Of a DNA stretch of 7,106 nucleotides, positions 1-7,104 are shown piece by piece. The position numbers were made by a program, and so were the translations under genes. The DNA lies in contig DAOWJX010000134.1 of NCBI GenBank assembly GCA_030640155.1, positions 1 to 7,106 of the forward strand. Direction: 5' to 3'. The notes beneath the pieces were generated by a model that was not told where the DNA came from, did not search any database, and saw only the letters and a list, made by a program, of their open reading frames with translations. The stretch comes from Candidatus Aegiribacteria sp. Its GTDB lineage: Bacteria; Fermentibacterota; Fermentibacteria; Fermentibacterales; JCC-6. The number at the start of each line of letters is the position of its first letter. Position 1 is the stretch's first letter.

Positions 1-894
1 CTCTCCTCCAGGTGACTGCTGAAGGGGAGATCCGCACACGCCACAGAAACCTGGAGGAAGGTAAAAGGAATTCCCATCCGGTTTTGAAGGTAGCGGACCC
101 GCCTCAGGAAAGTGCCCCGGGATATAGCCGTGGATTCGCCTGAAGTTCCTGGAAATGACTCGTCTGACGAACAATCTGGCTTCACGAAGGGCTTCTTCAA
201 CGGGAAATCCCAAAGCCAGTAAAGCCGCGCATGAAGTTGCCAGAGTACAGCCGGTTCCGTGAACATTTTCTGCTGTAATCCTGCTTCCACCAAACCAGGT
301 TTTCTTCAGACGTGTGATAAGGACATCTTCAGGGTCTCCCTTCATGTGACCTCCTTTCACCAGCACCGCTTCAGCTCCCATCCGGAGGAGTGCTTCCCCG
401 GCATTTTCCATATCCTGTTTACTTCTGATCTCAACGCCTGTGAGGATTTCTGCTTCATCAATATTCGGCAAGCATAATGTTGACAACGGCAGAAGCCTGC
501 TTTTCAGCACTTCAAGCAGCTTGCTATCCGCAAGTGAGCATCCGCCACCTGCTGTCAGAACGGGATCGAATATGTAAGGAACGTTACGCAGATCACCGTT
601 GAGAGTTTCTGCCAGAATTATGGCATTCTCCGCAGTTCCGAACATCCCTGATTTTACTGCGCTGACCGGTCCATCAGTACATATTACTCTGATCTGGGCT
701 GCTACTTTATCGGCGGGAATTGCTTCCCAGGAAAGAACATTTCCACTGTTCTGGACTGTCAGGGCTGTAACAACCGGGCATCCATGGATACCCATCGCGG
801 CCGCTGTCTTCAGATCGGCTGCCAATCCGGCACCACCGCTTGGATCGGTTCCTCCGGCAAGCAGCAGTACGGGGCGAACGTCTTCAGATTTCAT
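1..894 (-). CDS. thiD: Hydroxymethylpyrimidine/phosphomethylpyrimidine kinase (ThiD family), 3' end outside window, with C-terminal extension
   Basis: Minus-strand reading frame open from ATG at 894 to the left edge (298 codons, no stop), translated by hand. Known ThiD enzymes phosphorylate HMP and HMP-phosphate with ATP in the cytoplasm to make the pyrimidine half of thiamine. Seen here: GGTDPSGGAG near residues 14-23, the ThiD version of the ribokinase-fold N-terminal motif; FDPV at 109-112; LPNIDEAEILTG at 142-153; VKGGH at 179-183; and VHGTGCTL at 211-218, the anion-hole loop with the ThiD cysteine (C216). The kinase domain should end near residue 263, at the usual ThiD length. The chain continues through a Pro/Gly-rich stretch into FCGVCGSPL (C284, C287), a zinc-ribbon-like knuckle, so this may be a fusion protein. 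Start: GGAAGG lies just upstream of ATG 894; an in-frame ATG at 906 directly follows a stop and lacks a ribosome site. No TPP riboswitch is visible in the leader. Family call is firm; the extension's function is unknown. Confidence 0.93.
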   Translation of the reverse strand, partial: MKSEDVRPVLLLAGGTDPSGGAGLAADLKTAAAMGIHGCPVVTALTVQNSGNVLSWEAIPADKVAAQIRVICTDGPVSAVKSGMFGTAENAIILAETLNGDLRNVPYIFDPVLTAGGGCSLADSKLLEVLKSRLLPLSTLCLPNIDEAEILTGVEIRSKQDMENAGEALLRMGAEAVLVKGGHMKGDPEDVLITRLKKTWFGGSRITAENVHGTGCTLATSCAALLALGFPVEEALREARLFVRRVISRNFRRIHGYIPGHFPEAGPLPSKPDGNSFYLPPGFCGVCGSPLQQSPGGE

Positions 895-948
895 TATACC
901 TTCCATTCAGCAGTCTAGCCTACAAGATGTAATGGAATTATGCTTACG

Positions 949-954
949 ATTATA
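949..954 (-). promoter_or_regulatory. Possible -10 element for thiD
   Basis: On the minus strand this reads TATAAT, a perfect -10 hexamer, about 55 bases upstream of the thiD ATG. No good -35 hexamer sits 16-18 bases further upstream; that position is occupied by the 958-987 palindrome. A promoter here would therefore be weak or activator-dependent, or controlled by whatever binds the palindrome. This is inference from sequence match only. Confidence 0.4.
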
Positions 955-957
955 TGT

Positions 958-987
958 GGAACTATACATGCCGACATGTATATTTCC
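958..987. repeat. 30-bp interrupted palindrome between divergent thiD and tamA
   Basis: Left arm GGAACTATACATG (958-970) and right arm CATGTATATTTCC (975-987) are inverted repeats matching at 12 of 13 positions around a 4-base CCGA loop; the inner 8 bp (TATACATG/CATGTATA) are perfect. It sits 3 bp upstream of the thiD -10-like hexamer and about 100 bp before the tamA start. It could be an operator for a dimeric regulator, or form a hairpin if transcribed. There is no T-run, so it is not a typical intrinsic terminator. Confidence 0.7.
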
Positions 988-1025
988 GAGTGCCCCATTC
1001 GCTATTCGTGTGTAGGGTAGTCAAA

Positions 1026-1052
1026 TTGATAGCCGGCTGCACAGATTATTGT
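1026..1052 (+). promoter_or_regulatory. Weak candidate promoter for the tamA-tamB operon
   Basis: TTGATA (1026-1031, 5 of 6 to the -35 consensus) is followed after 15 bases by TATTGT (1047-1052, 4 of 6 to the -10 consensus). The short spacer and poor -10 make this a tentative call. It is the best sigma70-like pair I can see in the 192-base gap before tamA, and would give a leader of roughly 30 bases. Confidence 0.25.
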
Positions 1053-1086
1053 TTATCGCTAATACTTGAGAAGGTGGAAACGAACA

Positions 1087-2892
1087 GTGCATCTGAACAT
1101 GAGAACTGTACTTGGCGGAATACTGTTGTTTCTCTTTCCTGCAGCTTTGCAGGCCTCCTTTGTTGAGCCTGAAGTAGATTCCATTATTGTCTCAGGAGAT
1201 ATTCCTGTATCTCAGAGCAAACTCCTTCACGGAACAGGACTTAAGCCAGGTTCTTCTCTTTTAAGGATCACGCCCGTTGGAGTGCAGAACAGCATTGTAT
1301 TGAATCTGACGGCACTTGGATATCTTTCAGCAGCCGTTGATGTACAATGGCCCCTCTGGGATGATGAAACAGCAGTAGTAAGAATATCAGTAGATACAGG
1401 AATAAGAAGCCTGCTTTCCGGTCTTGTCTTTAAAGGTATTACACTCTTTTCCGCTGATTCTCTCGCAAACCTGTATCCCGGAGCCATAGGTGAACCGTTA
1501 ACGCCTGGAGACACTCTTGCTTTCCGGAATGCTGTGCTGAAAAGCTACAGTGAAAGAGGTTATATCAATGCTTTATTGCATATCAACCTGCTAAGCCTCA
1601 GTGAAATCGAGGGTCGGACCGGAGCAAACACAGGTTACAGGGCGGTTGAATGTGTAGTTGATGAAAACAACCAGATTTTCCTGGGGAGTGTTACAGTGAC
1701 AGGGCTGAAGACTGTCCGTGAAAAGGTTATAACCAGAGAATTGATGATATCACCCGGTGATTCTCTGAATATGGAATTGCTGCGTCAGTCTATAAGTATG
1801 ATTTATCAACTGGGACTGTTTCAGGATGTTCGTTTTTCCTATCATGATTGTCCGGATGACAGCAGTATTGTAGATCTTGTTGTTTCAATGACCGAAAGCA
1901 GGTATCACAGAATCGATCTTGGTACGGGGTATGTATCTCCGTCCGCCGTATTTGGCAGTATCAGATGGCTTCATCCAAATATCATGGGAAATAATCAGAG
2001 GCTTTCAATCGGTCTTCATTACATGGAGTATTTCGGATCTATTGTAGGGCGTAAGATTGAACCGGAAATCACGTATGAGGAACCATGGTTTCTCTCGACA
2101 AGATGGAGATGGCAGCTGAAACTTGGATACCTGAATCTGTCTATACCCGGTCTTTATCAGAGGAGTTACTCGATCACTTCATCATTTGCCAGGACTATTT
2201 CAAATCACCTTAAATTCACTGCGGGATACAGTTTTGAGTACGAGACATACAGTGACAGCGCGACAGAGGAGGGAAGCACGGAAGTTGTATGGTATACAAC
2301 TTCCAGCATTATTTCATCGCTGATTCATGATACCCGTTCTCCCATTTTCAATCCCCTTAGAGGACATTGGATGATGGTAGAGGGTAAACTATCCGGCAGT
2401 TTTCTCGGGGGCGCTGATTACTACAGGTTCTGTAACGAAGCCAGATTATTTATACCATTCAGTGATGATTTTGTGCTGGCCATGCGTATGAGATCCGGAA
2501 TAGCGTACCCTTATGGTGATGATGTTTCAGTTCCTCCTGATGACAGGTTCTTCCTGGGAGGAGGAACAACGGTGCGTGGTTACCCTTTCAATTCACTTGG
2601 ACCGAAAGATAATGACGATAACCCCATTGGTGGGCGGGTAGAAATCCTGAGTAATTTTGAAGTTAGAACGAGAATTATCGGCAATTTCGGTTTGGTCCTA
2701 TTCACAGATATCGGTGGTCTCTGGAATTCCCTGGATAATATCAATCTTGAATCTACAGGTTTTGGAGTCGGAGTCGGGCTTCGATACAATACTATTTTCG
2801 GCCCGATAAGGATTGATTATGGTTTTGCTCCCACATGGAGCAATTCTGTGAAAAGAGGTAAATTTTACTTTGGTCTCGGTCATGCTTTCTAG
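1087..2892 (+). CDS. tamA: TamA-like Omp85-family outer-membrane protein (three POTRA domains plus beta-barrel)
   Basis: Predicted 601-residue outer-membrane protein; E. coli TamA is close in size (577). GTG 1087 was chosen because AAGGTGG (1071-1077) is a well-placed ribosome site, whereas the in-frame TTG at 1066 overlaps it and ATG 1099 has none. The N-terminus carries a signal peptide (hydrophobic VLGGILLFLFPAAL, probable cleavage after ALQA near residue 23). Three POTRA-like repeats follow at about 29-103, 107-191 and 197-270; the last has the typical V-x-G-x-x-x-x-x-x-x-x-I-x-R-E-L pattern and a YQLGLFQDV end. From about 273 is an Omp85 barrel with FFLGGGTTVRGY (VRGY at 496-499, the conserved loop-6 VRGF/Y motif), ending in FGLGHAF with terminal Phe, as a barrel-insertion signal requires. 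Three POTRAs and the adjacent tamB favour TamA over BamA (usually five POTRAs). In known systems TamA works with TamB in assembling outer-membrane proteins and in envelope lipid transport. A divergent BamA paralogue cannot be excluded. Confidence 0.85.
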   Translation: MHLNMRTVLGGILLFLFPAALQASFVEPEVDSIIVSGDIPVSQSKLLHGTGLKPGSSLLRITPVGVQNSIVLNLTALGYLSAAVDVQWPLWDDETAVVRISVDTGIRSLLSGLVFKGITLFSADSLANLYPGAIGEPLTPGDTLAFRNAVLKSYSERGYINALLHINLLSLSEIEGRTGANTGYRAVECVVDENNQIFLGSVTVTGLKTVREKVITRELMISPGDSLNMELLRQSISMIYQLGLFQDVRFSYHDCPDDSSIVDLVVSMTESRYHRIDLGTGYVSPSAVFGSIRWLHPNIMGNNQRLSIGLHYMEYFGSIVGRKIEPEITYEEPWFLSTRWRWQLKLGYLNLSIPGLYQRSYSITSSFARTISNHLKFTAGYSFEYETYSDSATEEGSTEVVWYTTSSIISSLIHDTRSPIFNPLRGHWMMVEGKLSGSFLGGADYYRFCNEARLFIPFSDDFVLAMRMRSGIAYPYGDDVSVPPDDRFFLGGGTTVRGYPFNSLGPKDNDDNPIGGRVEILSNFEVRTRIIGNFGLVLFTDIGGLWNSLDNINLESTGFGVGVGLRYNTIFGPIRIDYGFAPTWSNSVKRGKFYFGLGHAF

Positions 2893-2917
2893 GACAGGCT
2901 CCTGGGGTTTCAGTAGA

Positions 2918-5900
2918 ATGAAAAGAACCGCTTTATGGGTTCGGACAACTCTTCTGGGTTTGTTTTTTCTTATCATATCATTCTACCTGCTTCTGGCATC
3001 AGGATTTCTTGGTGAGACGCTCGGTAAAGTTACCGGCATGATTGTGTCAGATGAAATTACACAGATCAGTTTCAAGGGTCTGCGTACTGATATCTTCTGG
3101 AATACGACGGCCGATTCTGTAATCGTAATTGATAATCACGGCTTAAAGATAGCTATCTGCGGTACTGAGATTCAGGGAAGCCTGCTGGACTTCCTTGCCA
3201 GCAGGCATCTCGATTATATCCTGGTTGAGAGACTGGAAATCAACCTTCCACCTGAAACAGGGGAAGCGGATTCTGTTCCGATTTCGCTGAGCGAGATTCT
3301 TGCAAATATCGATATGGGAATCGCTACAAACACGGACGGATTCATTCTGGAGTATGGAATAATCACCGATCCGTTTGGTGTTATCCTTGATTCCATGTAT
3401 CTGGATGCTGTTATCATGCGGGAATCAGGCGTTTCAGTAGATATAAATTCAGCGCGAGTCGAGCTTCCAGGCTTCGGGCAGATCCGTGGGAACGGCACGC
3501 TCATACTTATTGATGGTAATGTAATTACTGAAGGGTTTACCGGGATTGCTTCTCCCGGCTCATTGTTTATTGCAGGCACACTGAGTGGTATTGAAGAAAC
3601 GTTGAGTGTTGATATTTCCGGTAGAGTGACAACGGGAAACCTTGATATTCCTGTTGAACTGTCCGTTTCGGCTTATGGATCTATTTCCGGTCAGCTCGCA
3701 GATTTGCAGGCGAATCTTGCATTCAGTGATGGTGAAGCCTTTCTATTCGGCAGGAAAGCCAGATTTACTGTTGATACACTCACAGCTGATTTGCAGGGTC
3801 TTGCCGTGAATGGACTTCATCTTGCTGCTGATAACGCATCATTTGATCTTGATGGAAGTTACAATATCGCATCCAAGGAATGGGATGCATCATTTGATCT
3901 GTCAATGAGCAATACTGATATTTCAGAATATTTTGCTACACTTCCTGATACAAGAATAACCGGTTCGATTTCAGCTTCCTGTTCCGGAGACGAGTATCTG
4001 CACCTCAATGGTTCTGCAGTCATCGATCTCTCCGCTTCAAGTGTTGATATTCTGGATGTTTCCACACTTTATCTTGATGCAGCTCTTCTTGAAAACAACG
4101 TTGATTTCCATGGATCAGTCACAGCGGGAAGCGAATCAATGACGTTTTCAGGTCGGAGTTTACTGGGTCCGGGCTGGAAACCTGTATCTTGGTCTGCTGA
4201 GGTTGAAGCCTCTCTTGGATCTCTACTGTTTCTTGAGAAGTATGGAATTGACGGACTTCCGGCCATTTCAGGAGCGAATCTGGACATAAATGGAAGCGGA
4301 ACAAGATTCGGTATGGACCTTGATGGTGAAATAGTTGTCTATGAATTCTCCATGAGTGACATTTACGCTGACATGGCTTCACTTCAGGGAACAGCGCATC
4401 TATCCCTGGGTAACCTGACAGCAGGTGTTTCTTTCATAGCAGATAGCCTTCGCCTCCTTTCAGACGTTTTTCATGTAACTGCCGATGTTTCCGTTGATGG
4501 GGATGATATCACCGTTGACGGTTTGACACTTACCGCTTCAAACAGCCGAATCTATACCGGAGAGATTGATGTGAATACAGGGGATATCACCAGGTTCACG
4601 GTGGAGGATCTGAGAGCTACGCATTCAAAACTCAGAGTAGTAACCGATGGAGGTCTTTCAGGGTTCGCGGAAAACGGTACTATAGTTTTGGATTCCCTGT
4701 GGGTAGATCCTCCTATTGGTGAATTCAGGATGTCGGGAATGCTAGATGACGAAAAAATGTCATTTGAGGTAGTAATCGATAACTTTGATTTTACGACATT
4801 CAGCACTTTCTCCGGTCTACCTGCGAATATGTCCGGAATAGGGAACTTCCATATATCCTATTCACAGGAACAGGAAACAAATTACATGCAAGGTTCTATT
4901 ACCGGTAAGATATCAGACCCTGCATACGGTCAGTTCTCAATGGACAGCATAACGATTGAAATTTCAGCGGATGAAGGTAATTTTTCCGTTAACGGTTTGT
5001 ACGCCTGGCATGATGGGGTGAGATCGGGCCTGCAGCTCAGAGCAAGCAATGTATGGAGTGGTACGGATTTCGATCTGCTTGCAGAGAAAATAGACTGGCT
5101 GGAGCTTGAGGTGAATGATATTGGTGACTGGCTTTTCTATATCCTTCCTCTCCCGATAAACACCATGGGTGCAAGCTTGTCAGCCAGAGCTGAGTACAGC
5201 AGGGCAGATGATGGAGATCCGTGTCTGGAATTTCAGGCATCTGCAAGAATAAGACGGTTGTACATTACACTTCTTGGAGTTGAGCTTCCCAACGTGAATT
5301 TCTACCTGAATTATCCGGATTCTACTGAGTGGGGGTTTAATACCCGCCTGACACTTGGAGCCGGAAGCCAGAGTTCAGGTAATTTCTCTTCTACCTGGCT
5401 GGCTGATATCAGAAGTATTTATCCATTTGAATTCGGTGATTACAGTATTTACGCAGAACTGTCCGAAATGGAGATTCCTCTGCCAGGAATTGGCGCAATT
5501 GTCGCATCAGGTGGAGTGTCCATGGATAAAAACGAATCGATTGACAGACCTGTTCTCACTGGTAAATTCACTATTCTTGAAGGTGCGATCGGAATACCTC
5601 AACCGGTATCAGCTTCGTCATCCGGAGGTTCGGGTGAGCTTCCGTTTGATCTGGAAATCGATGTAATCAGTACCGGAAAACTCTGGTTCAGAACGAGTTT
5701 TGCGAATATTGAAATGGCCGCAAAGATTAGAATATTTTCGCTTGAGCGTAAACCCACAGTGAACGGGTATATCGATGCGGTCAGGGGAAGAATAACATTA
5801 CTGCAGAGAGATTTCGTGATAACAGAGGGAAGAGTACAGCTCATCCAGGGGATTCCTCCAACTGTTCATCTCAATGTTACCGCGGAAACTACTGTACGCA

Positions 5901-6400
5901 GCATCATGAACCGTGATGAATATCATATAACCGTTCTGATTATAGGGGATATGGACAATCCTGAAATTACTCTGACCGGCGAAGGACCGGGCGGGGAGAT
6001 CGCTCAGGAAGATATTCTGACACTGCTCGCAGCCGGATTGACCTATGGTGAGATGCAGCAAATCAATTCCGCCGCACTGAGATCCGAATTCGAGACTGTA
6101 GCGCAGACAATGCTGGGGAGTCTTGTTGCGAGAAATATCAGAGAAGAGATCGGGCTGGACACTTTTGAGATATCCCCGGAACTCCTGTCTGATACAACAA
6201 GCCTGGTTCTTAACGTCGGTAAATATGTATTTCCTGATCTTTATGTCTCATACAAGGGGGACGTATTTTCGGCAAATCCTGGAAAATTCAGCGCACAGTA
6301 CCTCTTCAGCTCGGGATTTTACATAGAGGGATCGACAAGATCCACAATCCATGGTGACATGGAACCCACACTGGAGATACACTACACAATCCGCTACTAA
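2918..6400 (+). CDS. tamB: TamB-family inner-membrane-anchored periplasmic translocation/assembly protein (DUF490 C-terminus)
   Basis: Predicted 1160-residue protein (E. coli TamB 1259). A short basic N-terminus and a hydrophobic helix at about residues 8-28 (TTLLGLFFLIISFYLLLAS) form an uncleaved inner-membrane anchor. The next roughly 850 residues are beta-rich, with many short alternating hydrophobic strands and G/D turns, as in the beta-taco lipid-transfer fold of the AsmA/TamB/VPS13-like superfamily. From about 886 (ILEGAIGIP) the C-terminal TamB/DUF490 domain is recognisable: a Ser/Gly linker, LEIDV, GYIDAVRGRITLLQRDFVITEGRV (about 947-972), then GDMDNPEITLTGEG, EDILTLLAAG and an aromatic C-terminus IHYTIRY suited to contacting a barrel. 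It begins 25 bases after the tamA stop, so the two are probably cotranscribed. Start is uncertain: ATG 2918 directly precedes the anchor; ATG 2882 would overlap the tamA end and add 12 residues; both have weak ribosome sites. Expected role: bridging the periplasm to TamA. No terminator is visible after it. Confidence 0.9.
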   Translation: MKRTALWVRTTLLGLFFLIISFYLLLASGFLGETLGKVTGMIVSDEITQISFKGLRTDIFWNTTADSVIVIDNHGLKIAICGTEIQGSLLDFLASRHLDYILVERLEINLPPETGEADSVPISLSEILANIDMGIATNTDGFILEYGIITDPFGVILDSMYLDAVIMRESGVSVDINSARVELPGFGQIRGNGTLILIDGNVITEGFTGIASPGSLFIAGTLSGIEETLSVDISGRVTTGNLDIPVELSVSAYGSISGQLADLQANLAFSDGEAFLFGRKARFTVDTLTADLQGLAVNGLHLAADNASFDLDGSYNIASKEWDASFDLSMSNTDISEYFATLPDTRITGSISASCSGDEYLHLNGSAVIDLSASSVDILDVSTLYLDAALLENNVDFHGSVTAGSESMTFSGRSLLGPGWKPVSWSAEVEASLGSLLFLEKYGIDGLPAISGANLDINGSGTRFGMDLDGEIVVYEFSMSDIYADMASLQGTAHLSLGNLTAGVSFIADSLRLLSDVFHVTADVSVDGDDITVDGLTLTASNSRIYTGEIDVNTGDITRFTVEDLRATHSKLRVVTDGGLSGFAENGTIVLDSLWVDPPIGEFRMSGMLDDEKMSFEVVIDNFDFTTFSTFSGLPANMSGIGNFHISYSQEQETNYMQGSITGKISDPAYGQFSMDSITIEISADEGNFSVNGLYAWHDGVRSGLQLRASNVWSGTDFDLLAEKIDWLELEVNDIGDWLFYILPLPINTMGASLSARAEYSRADDGDPCLEFQASARIRRLYITLLGVELPNVNFYLNYPDSTEWGFNTRLTLGAGSQSSGNFSSTWLADIRSIYPFEFGDYSIYAELSEMEIPLPGIGAIVASGGVSMDKNESIDRPVLTGKFTILEGAIGIPQPVSASSSGGSGELPFDLEIDVISTGKLWFRTSFANIEMAAKIRIFSLERKPTVNGYIDAVRGRITLLQRDFVITEGRVQLIQGIPPTVHLNVTAETTVRSIMNRDEYHITVLIIGDMDNPEITLTGEGPGGEIAQEDILTLLAAGLTYGEMQQINSAALRSEFETVAQTMLGSLVARNIREEIGLDTFEISPELLSDTTSLVLNVGKYVFPDLYVSYKGDVFSANPGKFSAQYLFSSGFYIEGSTRSTIHGDMEPTLEIHYTIRY

Positions 6401-6433
6401 AGCGAAGTGTTCATGCTTCTAGTGATTCCATTA

Positions 6434-6461
6434 TTGACATGATATACTTTGCAGTTATACT
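6434..6461 (+). promoter_or_regulatory. Sigma70-type promoter of the yefM-yoeB operon
   Basis: TTGACA (6434-6439, perfect -35) and TATACT (6456-6461, 5 of 6 to -10) are separated by 16 bases, about 30 bases before the yefM start. A second TATACT copy lies at 6443-6448 but is too close to this -35. The module therefore has its own promoter and need not depend on read-through from tamB. Confidence 0.7.
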
Positions 6462-6479
6462 TGTACAGTAACTTGAACA
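6462..6479 (+). promoter_or_regulatory. Candidate YefM-YoeB autoregulatory operator (TGTACA plus TGAACA)
   Basis: TGTACA (6462-6467), the core motif of the characterised E. coli YefM operator, lies immediately after the -10 element. A one-mismatch copy, TGAACA (6474-6479), follows with centres 12 bp apart, all within the larger matching units CTTGTACAG and CTTGAACAG. Binding of antitoxin or the toxin-antitoxin complex here would cover the transcription start and repress the operon, as in E. coli. Site position and motif are seen; function is inferred. Confidence 0.65.
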
Positions 6480-6491
6480 GGTGAGGTAAAA

Positions 6492-6746
6492 ATGAAAATT
6501 GTTACATTTACTGAAGCCAGGAACAAGCTGAAAAGTGTGCTGGATCGAGTGGTTAATGATGCTGATTGTACAGTAATAACCAGACGCGACAGCGAAGATG
6601 CTGTAGTGATGTCGTTCGATTACTACAACAGTCTTATGGAGACTATATATTTATTGAGATCTCCGGTGAATGCTGAACACCTGAGAGAATCGATCGAACA
6701 GTACAATCTTGGTCAGGTTAAGGAAAGAGAAATATCAGGTGAGTAG
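6492..6746 (+). CDS. yefM: YefM antitoxin (Phd/YefM family)
   Basis: Complete 84-residue antitoxin. In the known system YefM neutralises the RNase YoeB by wrapping its C-terminus over the toxin and represses its own operon through its N-terminal DNA-binding domain. The N-terminal half has the Phd/YefM pattern: MKIVTFTEARNKLKSVLDRV, then VITRRDSEDAVVMSFDYYNSL at about 28-48. The stretch METIYLLRSPVNAEHLRESI (49-68) closely matches the E. coli YefM linker and toxin-contact region (ETAYLLRSPANA). The charged C-terminus is probably disordered when unbound. The start is secure: GGTGAGG ends five bases before the ATG. The stop overlaps the toxin start by 8 bases, pointing to translational coupling with antitoxin made first, as usual for type II modules. 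Confidence 0.95.
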   Translation: MKIVTFTEARNKLKSVLDRVVNDADCTVITRRDSEDAVVMSFDYYNSLMETIYLLRSPVNAEHLRESIEQYNLGQVKEREISGE

Positions 6747-7005
6747 ATGTCTGGCCTGGACTGATGCAGCCTGGTCCGATTATCTATACTGGCAAGGGCA
6801 GGACAGCAAAACGATAAAGCGCATTAACAGATTGATAAGAAACACAATGCAAACACCCTTTAAGGGCACTGGAAATCCGGAACCGCTGAAAGCGAATCTA
6901 TCCGGTTTCTGGTCTCGCAGAATAGATGATACTCACAGGTTTGTGTATGGTGTATCAGAGACGCATGTCACGGTGATAGCATGCCGATATCACTATTCCA
7001 CGTAA
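6739..7005 (+). CDS. yoeB: YoeB toxin, ribosome-dependent mRNA interferase (RelE superfamily)
   Basis: Complete 88-residue toxin, very similar to E. coli YoeB (84 residues). Known YoeB enters the ribosomal A site and cleaves mRNA, stopping translation; YefM blocks it. Matching segments include SDYLYWQ (13-19), TPFKGTGNPEPLKANLSGFWSRRI (39-62) and CRYHY (82-86). The residues known to be catalytic in E. coli (E46, R65, H83, with Y84 next to it) are all present as E48, R67, H85 and Y86, so the toxin should be active. GTG 6739 is the only sensible start: it overlaps the end of yefM (GTGAGTAG) and gives the expected N-terminus with two extra residues; the ATG at 6746 is in another frame. A purine-rich stretch at 6720-6730 is a poorly spaced ribosome site, so toxin translation probably depends on coupling to yefM and is kept low. 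Confidence 0.95.
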   Translation: MSRCLAWTDAAWSDYLYWQGQDSKTIKRINRLIRNTMQTPFKGTGNPEPLKANLSGFWSRRIDDTHRFVYGVSETHVTVIACRYHYST

Positions 7006-7045
7006 GCTAATCCGCATATCTCACCAGAGTTACTACTGCAACGGC

Positions 7046-7074
7046 GCATAAGACACTCGCATACTGCGTTATGC
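7046..7074. repeat. Nested inverted repeat downstream of yoeB
   Basis: An outer pair GCATAA (7046-7051) / TTATGC (7069-7074) encloses an inner pair CGCA (7058-7061) / TGCG (7065-7068) around a 3-base loop, leaving a 6-base bulge on the left side only. It lies 40 bases after the toxin stop. No T-run follows, so it is at best a poor intrinsic terminator. The end reads GTTATGC, one base off the integron GTTRRRY core, but the element is too short for a standard attC. The rest of 7006-7106 shows no gene. Confidence 0.45.
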
Positions 7075-7098
7075 TCAATCGACCTTCCTTGAAGTATA

Positions 7099-7104
7099 TA
7101 TAAT
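7099..7104 (+). promoter_or_regulatory. TATAAT hexamer at right edge, possible -10 of a next gene
   Basis: A perfect TATAAT within an AT-rich run (TATATATAAT) at the window edge. No matching -35 is seen at the proper distance, and the downstream gene is not in view, so this is a weak call. Confidence 0.2.

Noticed and set aside
599..1015. Plus-strand open frame of 138 codons in the left region
   Set aside because: It lies antisense to thiD, whose minus-strand translation contains all the family motifs; no ribosome site or recognisable product.
1031..1038. Perfect 8-bp palindrome AGCCGGCT
   Set aside because: It does not extend beyond 8 bp and such short palindromes are expected by chance; overlap with the weak tamA promoter candidate is not enough support.
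895..1086. Possible TPP riboswitch in the thiD leader
   Set aside because: ThiD genes are often TPP-controlled, but neither the CTGAGA box nor the other conserved THI-box segments are present on the minus strand here.
2882..2917. Alternative tamB start at ATG 2882 overlapping the tamA stop
   Set aside because: In frame and possible for coupling, but no ribosome site precedes it, and ATG 2918 places a basic residue pair directly before the membrane anchor as usual for TamB.
5355..5666. Alternative-frame open reading frame of 103 codons inside tamB
   Set aside because: Wholly inside the strongly supported tamB frame, with no recognisable product or ribosome site.
6399..6419. Possible terminator hairpin after tamB (AAGC ... 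GCTT)
   Set aside because: Only a 4-bp stem with a long loop and no T-run; not a credible terminator.
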